Of a stretch of 64,000 nucleotides of DNA, positions 1 through 8,761 are shown piece by piece. Numbering within the stretch: position 1 is the stretch's first letter; the number at the start of each line of letters is the position of its first letter. The position numbers were made by a program, and so were the translations under genes. The DNA comes from JALOKP01 sp963800865 (lineage in GTDB: Bacteria; Acidobacteriota; Polarisedimenticolia; J045): assembly GCA_963800865.1 (NCBI GenBank), contig CAWDCL010000004.1, forward strand, positions 3,038,001 to 3,102,000, in the 5' to 3' direction. The notes beneath the pieces were generated by a model. The model saw nothing but the letters and a program-made list of their open reading frames with translations. It searched no databases and had not been told where the DNA came from.

Positions 1-11
1 CGGAGGCGGCC

Positions 12-701
12 GTGCGGATTCTCCTGGTCGAGGACGACCCCAAGATCGCGTCGTTCGTCGCGCGCGGGCTGCGCGAGGCGGGACACGCGGTCGACCACGC
101 GGCCGAAGGGATTGCCGGCCTCGCGCTCGCCGTGGATCACCCCTACGACGTCGCGATCGTGGACGTGATGCTCCCCGGCCTCGACGGTCTCGCGCTGGTG
201 GCGAAGATGCGGGCGCGGGGGGCGACAACCCCGGTCCTGATCCTCTCCGCGCGGCGGACGGTGGACGACCGGGTCAAGGGCCTCACCGCCGGCGGCGACG
301 ACTACCTGACCAAGCCGTTCGCCTTCTCCGAGCTGACGGCGCGGGTGAAGGCGCTCGCCCGGCGCGCGGCCGTCACCCCGGCCGCGGCGGCCCCGGAGCC
401 GACCCGGCTGGTGGCGGGCGAACTGGCGATCGACCTGGTCACGCGCCGGGTCGAGCGGGCCGGGCGCCCGATCGAGCTGCGGCCGCGCGAGTACGCACTG
501 CTCGAGCTGCTCGCGCGTCACGCCGGGGAAGTCGTGCCGAAGACGATGATCATGGCGCAACTCTGGGGCTACAGCTTCGACCCGCGCACGAACGTGGTCG
601 ACGTGCTGATCCACCGGCTGCGCGAGAAGCTCGACGAGGGGTTCGAGCGCAAGCTGCTGCGGACGGTCCGCGGGATCGGGTATGTCCTCGAAAGCGCCTG
701 A
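12..701 (+). CDS. OmpR/PhoB-family response regulator
   Basis: DNA-binding response regulator of 229 aa. The receiver domain (about 1-115) shows the acidic pocket EDD at 7-9, the phospho-acceptor Asp51 in DVMLPG and Lys101 in KPF. A winged-helix domain follows (about 140-226, ending RTVRGIGYVL). The GTG start is preceded by a GGAGG Shine-Dalgarno at 2-6. The next gene, a sensor kinase, starts 20 bp before this stop, so the two are translationally coupled. A DegP-type protease downstream suggests envelope-stress sensing, as in Cpx-like systems; that role is inference. Confidence 0.93.
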   Translation: MRILLVEDDPKIASFVARGLREAGHAVDHAAEGIAGLALAVDHPYDVAIVDVMLPGLDGLALVAKMRARGATTPVLILSARRTVDDRVKGLTAGGDDYLTKPFAFSELTARVKALARRAAVTPAAAAPEPTRLVAGELAIDLVTRRVERAGRPIELRPREYALLELLARHAGEVVPKTMIMAQLWGYSFDPRTNVVDVLIHRLREKLDEGFERKLLRTVRGIGYVLESA

Positions 702-2079
702 CGCGCTGCCGCGTCTCGGGCTGCGGCTGGGCGCGTGGTATGCCGCGCTGTTCGTCGTCGGCGCGCTGCTGCTGACGGTCCTGACCTACCTGCTGCTGGC
801 CAACTCACTCGAGGCCCGCGACCGCCAGATCGTCGCCTCGACGCTCGAGCGTTACGCCGGGGCCTACGTCCGCGGCGGGCTCCCGGCGCTCGACGAAACG
901 ATCGTCGCCGACCGCGTCGCCGGCCGGCACGAGCGCCTGCTCGTGCGCGTGGTCGGGCGCACCGCCCAGGCGCTGTTCTACACGCTGCCGACCGACTGGC
1001 GCGGCTTCGACCTCGCCCGGCTCGACCAGCGGCCGCCGCCCGGACAGACGGCCTGGACGCGGATCCCCTCGCCCGACGGTCTCGCCACGCTCGAGGTCGA
1101 GTCGGTGGTGCTGCCGGACGGGACGCTGTTCCAGGTCGGCAAGAGCACCGAGAGCCGTGCCGAGCTGCTGGAGCGCTTCCGCGCGCTCTCCGCGCTGATC
1201 CTGGGGATCATCGTGCTGGCTGCGCTGGCCGGCGGCGCCCTGGTCACGCGGCGCGCGCTGCGGCCGCTGCACCTGCTCTCGGCCACGGTCGGGAACATTC
1301 TCGAGACCGGACGCCTCTCCGAGCGCGTGCCGGTGCGCATGGGGGGCGACGCGCTCGAGGAGACGGGCGTCCTCTTCAACCGCATGCTGGCGCGGCTCGA
1401 GTCGCTGGTCGAAGGGATGCGCGGGTCGCTCGACAACGTCGCGCACGACCTGCGCACGCCGCTGGCGCGGCTGCGCGGCGTCGCCGAGGGGGCGATGACG
1501 CACGCCCGCGGCGAAGCGGAGCTGCGCGAAGCGCTGGCCGAGGTGCTGGAGGAGACCGAGCGCGTGTCGGAGATGCTCGACACGCTGATGGACATCTCCG
1601 AGGCCGAGACCGGCGCGATGGCGCTCACCCGCGAGCGGCTCGACGCGGGAGCGCTCCTGGCGGAGACCGCCGAGCTGTACGAGGACGTGGCGGAGGACAA
1701 GGGGGTCGCGCTCGTCGCCGAACCGGCCGAGGGACTCACGCTCGATGCCGACCGCCAGCGGATGCGGCAGGTCCTTTCCAACCTGGTCGACAACGCGCTC
1801 AAGTACACGCCGCCGGGAGGGCGCGTCGTGCTGCGCGCGCGGCGGCGCGCGGACCGGGTGGCGATCGAGGTGAGCGACAACGGCCCGGGGATCGCGGCGG
1901 AGGACCTGCCGCGGATCTGGGACCGCCTCTACCGCGGCGACCGCAGCCGGTCGGAGCGCGGCCTGGGGCTGGGCCTGTCGCTCGTCCGGGCGATCGTCGA
2001 GGCCCACGGCGGGAAGGCCCGCGCGGGCTCGACCCCCGGCGGCGGCGCGACCTTCACGATCGAGATCCCGGCCGCCTGA
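682..2079 (+). CDS. Membrane sensor histidine kinase (HAMP type)
   Basis: Partner kinase of the preceding regulator, 465 aa. Membrane segments lie at about 14-40 and 170-192 and flank a periplasmic sensor of about 130 aa. A HAMP linker and a HisKA domain follow, with phospho-acceptor His255 in AHDLRTPLARL. The ATPase domain has an N box (NLVDNALKYT), G1 (DNGPGI) and G2 (GLGLGLSLV). All boxes are intact. The start overlaps the regulator by 20 bp; a slightly later start is possible but would trim only the cytoplasmic tip. The ligand is unknown. Confidence 0.93.
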   Translation: MSSKAPDALPRLGLRLGAWYAALFVVGALLLTVLTYLLLANSLEARDRQIVASTLERYAGAYVRGGLPALDETIVADRVAGRHERLLVRVVGRTAQALFYTLPTDWRGFDLARLDQRPPPGQTAWTRIPSPDGLATLEVESVVLPDGTLFQVGKSTESRAELLERFRALSALILGIIVLAALAGGALVTRRALRPLHLLSATVGNILETGRLSERVPVRMGGDALEETGVLFNRMLARLESLVEGMRGSLDNVAHDLRTPLARLRGVAEGAMTHARGEAELREALAEVLEETERVSEMLDTLMDISEAETGAMALTRERLDAGALLAETAELYEDVAEDKGVALVAEPAEGLTLDADRQRMRQVLSNLVDNALKYTPPGGRVVLRARRRADRVAIEVSDNGPGIAAEDLPRIWDRLYRGDRSRSERGLGLGLSLVRAIVEAHGGKARAGSTPGGGATFTIEIPAA

Positions 2080-2152
2080 GCCCGTCCGGCGCCCTCCGCG
2101 GCCGCACGCGCCGCGCGCCCGGCGCCCGCGCCGAGCGCCTCCCTTTCACGCG

Positions 2153-2184
2153 TGTCATGGTCCTGAAAGCGACATGTCAGGGTC
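2153..2184 (+). promoter_or_regulatory. Direct-repeat candidate operator upstream of degP-like gene
   Basis: Two near-identical decamers, TGTCATGGTC (2153-2162) and TGTCAGGGTC (2175-2184), start exactly 22 bp apart, two helical turns. They lie 55-86 bp before the protease start, in the only gap of this locus. OmpR-family regulators bind tandem direct repeats, so the regulator encoded just upstream is the natural candidate. The binding assignment is inference. Confidence 0.4.
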
Positions 2185-2238
2185 GCCGTGGTCTTCTCTC
2201 TACGAGCCGTTCCACTGCTCGCTGGAGAGAACGACACC

Positions 2239-3828
2239 ATGCAGATCACCGACACGATCGACAGCGTCTCCGCCCGCCCCCAGAGCTCCGCGGCGCGCAA
2301 CGCAACCGTGATTCTCGGCCTCGCCGCCGTGCTCGCCGCGTCGGCCCTCGGCTGGGCCGTCGCCGGCCGTGGCTCCGAGCCCCTGGCCGTGGCCTCCCAC
2401 GCCTTCGCGGCCGCCCCCGCTCCCGCACCTGCCGCCCCCGCGGCCGCTCCCGCGCCGGCCGGCGCCGCCGCCCTCGCCGGGGTGCCCCTGCAGGCCTCCT
2501 ACGCCGACCTCGTGTCCAGGGTCGCCCCGGCGGTCGTCACGATCCGCGCCGAGCGCGTCGTGAAGGCGGCCAACCAGCCGATGCCGTTCGCGGAGGACCC
2601 GATGTTCCGGCGCTTCTTCGGCGACCGGGTCCCGCAGCCCGGCGCACCCGGGGCCCCGGGACAGGGCCACCGCGAAGGAGGGCTCGGCTCGGGCGTCGTC
2701 GTCAGCGACGACGGGATCATCCTGACGAATCACCACGTCATCGAGGGGGCCGACGAGATCAAGGTCGAGCTCTCCGATCGCCGCGTGTACGACGCGAAGG
2801 TGATCGGATCCGACCCGCCGACCGACCTGGCCGTGCTGCGGATCGACGCCCGCCAACTCCCCTACCTCCCGCTCGGCGACTCCTCGGCGGTGCGGGTCGG
2901 CGACGTCGTGCTCGCGTTCGGCAACCCGCTCGGCGTCGGACAGACCGTGACGATGGGGATCATCAGCGCCAAGGGGCGCCATACCGGCCTCAACGACGGC
3001 GGCTTCGAGGACTTCCTGCAGACCGACGCGCCGATCAACCGCGGCAACTCCGGGGGCGCGCTGGTCGACCTGCAGGGGAAGCTGGTCGGGATCAACTCGC
3101 AGATCATGTCCCCCTCGGGCGGCAGCATCGGGATCGGCTTCGCGATCCCGGCCTCGATGGCGGGCAGCGTGATGAATCAGCTGCTCGACGGCGGCGCGGT
3201 CCGTCGCGGGCAGCTCGGGGTCACGATCCAGCCCGTCACGTCGGAGTTGGCGCGGGGCCTGGGGCTCGACGGCCTGCGCGGCGCGCTGGTCAGCAACGTC
3301 AGCGAAGGCAGCGCGGCCGCGAAGGCCGGGGTCGAGCGCGGCGACGTGATCGTCGGCTTCGAAGGCAAGCCGGTCGCCGACGGCAACGAACTGCGCAACC
3401 TCGTCGCCGGCACGGCCCCCGGCTCGCGCGTCGGGCTCGAGGTGCTGCGCGACGGGTCCGCAAGGCAGCTCAGCGTGACGCTCGGCGAGCTGGCCGCGAA
3501 GGGCGAGCAGGTCGCGGCGAGCGCCGAGCCGGCCGACGAATTCAAGCTCGGGATCGGGGTTCGTCCGCTCGGCCGCGAGGATCTCGGCGAGCTCGGCCTT
3601 CCCGCCGGCTCCAGGGGGCTGCTCGTCACCGAGGTCGATCCGGGCGGCCTGGCGGGCGCGGCGGGGATCGCCCCGGGCGACGTGATCGAGCGCGCCAACA
3701 ACCAGCCGGTGACCTCGGTGGCCGAGCTCAAGGCCGCACTCGAGCGGTCGGGCGACCGGCCCACCGTGCTGCTGGTGCAGCGCCAGGGGAACTCGGTCTT
3801 CGTCGCGATCGAGCGCCCGAAAGACTGA
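2239..3828 (+). CDS. degP: DegP/HtrA-family periplasmic serine protease (Do-like)
   Basis: Periplasmic quality-control protease of 529 aa. An N-terminal signal or anchor segment (about residues 18-42) is followed by an Ala/Pro-rich linker, the trypsin-like domain and two PDZ domains (about 325-415 and 435-525). The triad is visible: His166 in TNHHVIEG, Asp196 in PTDLAVL and Ser271 in GNSGGAL. ATG 2239 is chosen over an in-frame GTG at 2188 because GGAGAG sits at 2224-2229. A two-component pair lies upstream and a repeat-type operator candidate in the leader. Confidence 0.93.
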   Translation: MQITDTIDSVSARPQSSAARNATVILGLAAVLAASALGWAVAGRGSEPLAVASHAFAAAPAPAPAAPAAAPAPAGAAALAGVPLQASYADLVSRVAPAVVTIRAERVVKAANQPMPFAEDPMFRRFFGDRVPQPGAPGAPGQGHREGGLGSGVVVSDDGIILTNHHVIEGADEIKVELSDRRVYDAKVIGSDPPTDLAVLRIDARQLPYLPLGDSSAVRVGDVVLAFGNPLGVGQTVTMGIISAKGRHTGLNDGGFEDFLQTDAPINRGNSGGALVDLQGKLVGINSQIMSPSGGSIGIGFAIPASMAGSVMNQLLDGGAVRRGQLGVTIQPVTSELARGLGLDGLRGALVSNVSEGSAAAKAGVERGDVIVGFEGKPVADGNELRNLVAGTAPGSRVGLEVLRDGSARQLSVTLGELAAKGEQVAASAEPADEFKLGIGVRPLGREDLGELGLPAGSRGLLVTEVDPGGLAGAAGIAPGDVIERANNQPVTSVAELKAALERSGDRPTVLLVQRQGNSVFVAIERPKD

Positions 3829-3849
3829 CCTTCGACTCCTCCCACTCCC

Positions 3850-5613
3850 TCACTGCGCGGCGAAGTGCACCCGCACTTCGCCGCGCAGGCTGCTCACGAG
3901 CCACGCCGACGCGGCGCGCCGCAGGTCGCCGGGCCGCAGGACCCGCTCGGCGATCGCGCCGCGCGCGAGCAGCTCGCCGCGCAGGACACCGCCCAGCAGG
4001 CCGCAGTCCCGCGGCGGCGTGAAACGCGCGCCGTCGAGCTCCAGCACGAGGTTCCCGCGGGTGAATTCCGTCAGCTCGCCCGACTCGTTGAGCAGCAGCA
4101 CATCGTGCACGTCCGGGCGCTCGGCGCGCCGGGTGTCGTACACGGCCCGGTGCGTCGTCTTGTGGTGCAGGAAGAGGTCGTCCCGCGAGACCGGGCGCGG
4201 CGAGAGCGCGACCGCGAGAGGCTGCCCCGGCAGCGGCTCGAGCGGGGTCGCCTCGACCCGCGGCGCCCCGTCCCGCGCGACGAGCAGGCGCACGCGCCAC
4301 GGTCCGGAATCGAGACCGGCCGTCTTTCGGAGCACCGCCCGCTCCACCGCCTCCGCGTCGAAGGGCCGGCCGAAGTAACGCGCCGACGCACCGGCGCGCG
4401 CCAGGTGCGCGGCGAGGCGCGCCGGCTCCCCGGCTTCGGCGCGCAGCGTCTCGAGCAGCTCGAAGTGCGGCGGCGGCTCGCCGAGCACGGCCGCCTTGAG
4501 CCGCACCTCGCGGTACTCGGCCGCGGCCTCGGACCCCCACGTGATGCCGGCCCCGGCCCCGTACTCGACGCGCCCCGACTCGCGGTCGACGACCGCCGTC
4601 CGGATCGGGACCGAGAAGACCGCATCGCCCCCGGGGGCCACGACGCCGATCGCGCCGCAGTAGACGCCGCGCGGCGAGCCCTCCAGCGCGGCGATGAGGC
4701 GCATCGTGCTGGCCTTCGGCGCGCCGGTCACCGAGCCGCTCGGGAAAAGCGCGCCGAAGAGCTCGACGAGCCCCGTCCCCGGCCGCGCGGTCGCGGTCAC
4801 GGTGGAGGTCATCTGCAGCAGCGTCGGGTAGCGCTCGACCGCGCACAGCGACGCCACGGCGACGCTCCCGGGCACGGCCACGCGCCCGAGATCGCTCCGC
4901 ATCAGGTCGACGATCATCACGTTCTCGGCGCGGTCCTTCTCCGACGCGGCGAGCGCCGCTGCCCGGGCGTCGTCCTCGTCGGGAAAGCGGCCGCGCCGCG
5001 CCGTGCCCTTCATCGGGCGCACGGTGAGCCGGTCCCCTTCCCGCCGGAAGAACAGCTCGGGGGAGGCCGAGACGATGGCGTACCGTCCCAGGTCGAGGCA
5101 GGCCGCATAGCCGCCGCGCTGCCGCTCCGCGAGCCGTCGCCACAGCGCGCCGGGATCGTCCGCAAAGCGCGCCGCGAGGCGCAGCGTGAGGTTGGCCTGG
5201 TAGGTGTCGCCACGGGCGATGGCGGCACGCACCTCCGCGACCGACGCAGTCCACGCGGCCTCGTCCGCATCGGCCTCGAAGGAGCCGAGCGCGAGCGGCG
5301 GCTCGATCGCCCCGCGCTCGTCCGGCGGCTCCCCGGCCGGCGCCTCGAACAGCGCGAACCACGCCAGCGGGAGGGGGCCGGAGGGGCGCGTGACGAGCGC
5401 GGCGTCGAAGGCCGGCGCGGCCTCGTAGGCGACGAAACCGGCCGCCCACCGCCCGGCTGCTGCGGCGGCTTCGACCTCTGCCAGGAGCGGCGGCACTTCG
5501 TCCGGCCGCCGGGCCTCGAGCACCGCCAGCGGGTCCGAGAACTGGCGGTGCGTCACGCCTCCCGAAGCGTCCTCGAACCGGGCGAGCACCCGGGGCCGGG
5601 CGGGGCGGCTCAT
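3850..5613 (-). CDS. pabB: Fused aminodeoxychorismate synthase I / aminodeoxychorismate lyase (PabB-PabC)
   Basis: Bifunctional enzyme of 587 aa for p-aminobenzoate, the folate precursor. Residues 1 to about 350 are a chorismate-binding domain, with SASPELFFRREG, the PMKGTARRG segment, DLMRSDLGRV and GSVTGAPK. The C-terminal part (about 375-587) is a class-IV PLP fold with the cofactor lysine at Lys485 in HHKTTHR and the NESGELTEF and DCGLLGGVLRG motifs. The two steps are separate proteins in E. coli, but the fusion is known elsewhere. ATG 5613 overlaps the upstream stop as ATGA. No glutaminase (PabA) is in the window. Confidence 0.92.
   Translation of the reverse strand: MSRPARPRVLARFEDASGGVTHRQFSDPLAVLEARRPDEVPPLLAEVEAAAAAGRWAAGFVAYEAAPAFDAALVTRPSGPLPLAWFALFEAPAGEPPDERGAIEPPLALGSFEADADEAAWTASVAEVRAAIARGDTYQANLTLRLAARFADDPGALWRRLAERQRGGYAACLDLGRYAIVSASPELFFRREGDRLTVRPMKGTARRGRFPDEDDARAAALAASEKDRAENVMIVDLMRSDLGRVAVPGSVAVASLCAVERYPTLLQMTSTVTATARPGTGLVELFGALFPSGSVTGAPKASTMRLIAALEGSPRGVYCGAIGVVAPGGDAVFSVPIRTAVVDRESGRVEYGAGAGITWGSEAAAEYREVRLKAAVLGEPPPHFELLETLRAEAGEPARLAAHLARAGASARYFGRPFDAEAVERAVLRKTAGLDSGPWRVRLLVARDGAPRVEATPLEPLPGQPLAVALSPRPVSRDDLFLHHKTTHRAVYDTRRAERPDVHDVLLLNESGELTEFTRGNLVLELDGARFTPPRDCGLLGGVLRGELLARGAIAERVLRPGDLRRAASAWLVSSLRGEVRVHFAAQ
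3853..3888. terminator. Perfect 16-bp stem at the convergent degP/pabB junction
   Basis: Left arm 3853-3868 and right arm 3873-3888 are exact reverse complements with a 4-nt loop. The hairpin lies inside the last codons of the minus-strand pabB-pabC gene and 24 bp after the degP stop. No U-tract follows on either strand, so this is not a canonical intrinsic terminator. It may act as a bidirectional transcript-end or stability structure. Confidence 0.5.
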
Positions 5614-6824
5614 GGCGCGAGCAGCGCCCTGGCCTCCTGCAGCGTGCGGCGCGCGATCCCGTCCTGCACCGCACGGACTGCCTCCGGCGCCGGTGCGGCC
5701 TTGCGCCACGCGTCCAGGGCCTGCCCCGCGGCGGCGACGTTCTTCCGCTCGATCGCGAGCAGCCCGTCGACGAGCCGGCGGTCGTTCGCGCGCAACGCGT
5801 CGACGCTGACGAAACGCTTCAGCTCGCCGCGCGTCGCGGGATAGAAGACCGCTTTCACCGCGTCGAAGGCCTGCGTCAGCGGCGCCGGCCCGGGAGCGGC
5901 CGCGATCTCCGCGGGAACACCGCGCGCTGCGACCCAGGCCGGAACCGCGACGCCGGTGATCGGCTGCCCGAGGATCACCCAGAGAGTCGCGAGCAGAGGG
6001 TCTTCGCCCGGCTTCACCCCGGCGATCACGAACGCCGCCGACGTGGCGTCGCGGCAGATGCTGTCCCCGACGTAGGCGAAGCGCCCCGCGGCGGCGGCCG
6101 ACCCGAGCGGGTCGCTCCCCAGGGCCTCGTTTGCGACGTCGCGCGCGATCCGCGACAGCAGGAGCGGCGCGTCGAGCGTTTTCGCGCTGGCGGCCGCGCC
6201 GAGCAGCGCGCTCGCGCGCCGCCGGCGCAGCGTGCCCGAGCCGCGCTGGTCGTCACCGGAGTCGCTGAAGTTGCTGCGCACGAGGAAGCCCTGCGGCGCG
6301 AGCGCGGGGTCGGTCGCGTCGAACCGCTTGTACGCCTTGGGGGACGTCTCGAAATACGCGGCTCCTCCCCTGGCGTCGAGCACGCCGAAGTTGGAGGCGA
6401 CCGCGCGGCCGCCCGGGTTGGTGCGTTCGAGCAGCGCCTGGAACTCCGCGAGGCTCGCGCAGGTCTGCAGCGCGAGCCGCATGAACTGTCCGTCGGCCTC
6501 CTCGTCGTTCTCTTCGATGTTGTACGAGGCGGAGTTCATGATCGCGAAACCGGCGTCGTTGACGCCGGCCCAGATCTTCATCCCCGCCGCGTCCCCGGTG
6601 TCGACCAGGCCGACGAAGGCGTGCCTGCCGTCGTCGTTGAAGACGAGCTGGTTGGCGAGGTTGTCGGCGTCGCGGTTCTTCCACAGGATCGGCCGCCCGT
6701 CGGCGGTCGCGGAGCCGGAGATGACCGCCGTCGTGCAGGCCGGAACGGACGGCGCCGCCGCGACGGCGACGGCGACGAGGGCGGTCAGCGCCAGGACGGC
6801 GCGGCCGGGCGTACGGGGCAGCAT
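5610..6824 (-). CDS. Secreted N-terminal-nucleophile hydrolase (C45 / choloylglycine-hydrolase-like)
   Basis: A 404-aa protein starting with a clear signal peptide (hydrophobic 9-24). Cleavage after Ala29 would expose Cys30 in the motif CTTAVISG, followed by GRPILWKNRD. A Cys at the new N-terminus plus this nearby Asn/Arg/Asp signature is typical of the Ntn amidohydrolases that include acyl-CoA:isopenicillin N acyltransferase and bile-salt hydrolases. Substrate cannot be told. It is translationally coupled to pabB-pabC downstream (ATGA at 5610-5613). A GGGAG ribosome site precedes the ATG. Confidence 0.75.
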   Translation of the reverse strand: MLPRTPGRAVLALTALVAVAVAAAPSVPACTTAVISGSATADGRPILWKNRDADNLANQLVFNDDGRHAFVGLVDTGDAAGMKIWAGVNDAGFAIMNSASYNIEENDEEADGQFMRLALQTCASLAEFQALLERTNPGGRAVASNFGVLDARGGAAYFETSPKAYKRFDATDPALAPQGFLVRSNFSDSGDDQRGSGTLRRRRASALLGAAASAKTLDAPLLLSRIARDVANEALGSDPLGSAAAAGRFAYVGDSICRDATSAAFVIAGVKPGEDPLLATLWVILGQPITGVAVPAWVAARGVPAEIAAAPGPAPLTQAFDAVKAVFYPATRGELKRFVSVDALRANDRRLVDGLLAIERKNVAAAGQALDAWRKAAPAPEAVRAVQDGIARRTLQEARALLAP

Positions 6825-6861
6825 CGACGATCTCCCTTCGAGGGGAGTCTAGCCGATCGCC

Positions 6862-7506
6862 TCAGGCTCCCGGCCGCCGCGCGACCCCGGTCAGCCGGTC
6901 CGGGTCGAGGACGACGACCGAGCCGCGCTCGAGCCGGACGCAGCCGCGCTGCTCGAAGGCCTTGAGCGCGCGCGAGACGACCTCCCGCGCGGTCCAGAGG
7001 TCGGCGGCAATCTTCTCGTGTGTCATCTCGAGCCGCCCCTCCCCGGCCATGCCCGGGCGAACGCGCGCGCGATCGAGCAGGTAGCACGCGAGGCGGCCGT
7101 CGACCGACAGGTTCTGGATGTCGTCCAGCAGCTCGAGTATCACGCGCAACCGCCCCGACAGCGACGCGAGGAAGAGCCCGCGCAGGAACTCGTCGCTGCC
7201 GAAGAGCCGCCGGAAGGCTGCCGCCGGGACGGCCCACCCGACCGCAGGCTCTTCGACCGAGGCGCTGGCCACGAGCGGCTCGTCGTTCAGCGCGCCGAGG
7301 CAGGAGACGAGGCACAGTTCGCCCGGACGCATGTGGTAGAGCGTCCCCTCGCGGTCGCCCGGCCGCGAGCGGAAGACGCGGACCGACCCCTCCTCGAGCA
7401 GGCCGACGTGGCGGCACGGCTCCCCCTCGGCGAAGAGTCCCGTTCCTCGCGCGAGGTGGAAGGGACTGCCGTGCCGTCGAAACAGGGTCGCGAGGGTGGC
7501 GTTCAT
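6862..7506 (-). CDS. Crp/Fnr-family transcription regulator
   Basis: Regulator of 214 aa with an N-terminal cyclic-nucleotide-binding-type beta-roll (about 10-125) and a C-terminal helix-turn-helix (recognition segment near TAREVVSRALKAFEQRG). Cysteines occur in EPCRHV and ELCLVSCLGAL, a pattern of a common Crp/Fnr subgroup; they do not match the four-Cys cluster of true Fnr. The internal ATG 7506 is chosen because a GGAG site precedes it and homology-like sequence begins there, although the frame stays open to 7821. It is divergent from the adaptor gene at 7898, and a shared control region is plausible. Confidence 0.85.
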   Translation of the reverse strand: MNATLATLFRRHGSPFHLARGTGLFAEGEPCRHVGLLEEGSVRVFRSRPGDREGTLYHMRPGELCLVSCLGALNDEPLVASASVEEPAVGWAVPAAAFRRLFGSDEFLRGLFLASLSGRLRVILELLDDIQNLSVDGRLACYLLDRARVRPGMAGEGRLEMTHEKIAADLWTAREVVSRALKAFEQRGCVRLERGSVVVLDPDRLTGVARRPGA

Positions 7507-7897
7507 CGGCGCTCTCCGGGGTCCCTCCAGCACGGCCCCTTCGGACCGGAAGAGGGGGCGATCCGCGACCTGATACGCCGGACCGGGGCCCCGCAGGAAA
7601 CCGGGGGGCCACGCCTGCCGGACTGCCCCCCGGCGGGCCGGCCGATCGGGAGCGTGGTGCCCCCCCGGGTGTGAAGGCGTTGCAGCCCGTTCGATCGGCT
7701 CCACCGTGCGAACCGGGTGCTCCTGGTCCAGGCGCTCGGACTCGCCGCGCGCGAACTGGCCACGCCGGGGATGCCGGCATCGTCCCGGCTCGGCGCCACA
7801 CCCCGCGGGTCCCAGCGCCACGCGGCGGCTCCGCCCGTCGCATGACCTCCCACCGGCCTGCCGACCGTGGAATAATGCCGGTCTTGCCCGAGGTTAA
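7507..7897. other. Intergenic region between divergent Crp-like and adaptor genes
   Basis: 391 bp with no convincing gene. It should hold promoters for both flanking genes. I looked for a -24/-12 (sigma-54) element like that at 11009 and found none. No clear Crp-type palindrome or terminator was recognised. The frames open here on both strands are GC-rich shadows. Confidence 0.6.
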
Positions 7898-8761
7898 ATG
7901 AGCGGGGACCCGATGGTGACTCGAACGCAACCCACCCGTACGCCCGACCGGACCGCCTGGCTGCCCGCGGGTCTCGTCCTGGTCGTCCTGTTCGCCGGCC
8001 CGGGCCTTACCGCGTCCACCGCGGACCCGGCAGAGACGGCAGCCGCCGGGACGGAGATGACGACCCCCTTCCCCTCCAGCCTGTACGTGGAACGGGACGT
8101 CAAGGTCGCGGCACGGCGCTCGGGCGTGATCGAGAAGGTGCTGGTCGACCGCGGGCAGTCGGTGCGCGCCGGCCAGCCGCTGGCGCTGCTCGAGACCGAC
8201 CTCGCAACGCGGGACCTGGAGCTGGCACAGGAGGAACTGCGCCTGGCCGAGGCCGAACTGGCGCGCGTCGCGCCGCTGGCCGACTCGGGGATCGTCTCGC
8301 AGCAGGAACTGCAGCAGAAGCAGATCGACCGTGACCTCGCGAAGACGCGGGTCTCCCGGGCCCGCTCGATGCTCGAGCGCTGCACCGTCACGGCCCCGTT
8401 CGCCGGCGTCATCGCCGAGCGCTGGGTGGTCCTGGGAGAGCGCGTGCAGGAGGACGACAACACGCCGCTCTTCCGCATCGTCGCGTCCGGCCCGCTGCGG
8501 GCGCGCGTCGACCTCCCCGAAGCGCTGCTCGCCCGGGTCGCGGTCGGTGGCCGCGCAACGGTCACGCTCGACCGGGACCCGGCGTCCGAGTACGGCGCGC
8601 GGGTCGTCTTCGTCAGCCCGTCGGTCGACGCGGCCAGCGGCACCGCGCCGGTGATCGTCGAGCTGCCGGCCGCGGGGGTCCCGCTGCGCCCGGGCTCGGC
8701 GGTGACGGTGCGGTTCGAACCGGGCACCGGCCCCGCCGCGGGGGCGCGGGGGAAGCGATGA
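7898..8761 (+). CDS. Periplasmic adaptor (membrane-fusion, HlyD/RND type) protein
   Basis: 287 aa, short for an RND adaptor. An N-terminal hydrophobic segment (about 20-45) is followed by the first half of a lipoyl-like domain (ARRSGVIEKVLVDRGQ). Next comes an alpha-hairpin rich in Glu/Leu/Ala (about 105-155), the second lipoyl half (TVTAPFAGVIAERWVVLGE) and a beta-barrel. No inner-membrane pump is adjacent, which is unusual. It is the first gene of a run with the kinase and activator (ATGA overlap at 8758), so it belongs to the repeat-protein island. An alternative ATG lies at 7913. Confidence 0.85.
   Translation: MSGDPMVTRTQPTRTPDRTAWLPAGLVLVVLFAGPGLTASTADPAETAAAGTEMTTPFPSSLYVERDVKVAARRSGVIEKVLVDRGQSVRAGQPLALLETDLATRDLELAQEELRLAEAELARVAPLADSGIVSQQELQQKQIDRDLAKTRVSRARSMLERCTVTAPFAGVIAERWVVLGERVQEDDNTPLFRIVASGPLRARVDLPEALLARVAVGGRATVTLDRDPASEYGARVVFVSPSVDAASGTAPVIVELPAAGVPLRPGSAVTVRFEPGTGPAAGARGKR

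Noticed and set aside
735..4022. 1095-codon plus-strand frame over the kinase and protease
   Set aside because: Arg/Pro-rich shadow typical of very GC-rich DNA; kinase and DegP motifs are in other frames.
7507..7897. Sigma-54 promoter for the adaptor-kinase-activator run
   Set aside because: TGG…GC pairs exist (e.g. near 7760 and 7868) but none has the required 10-bp separation.
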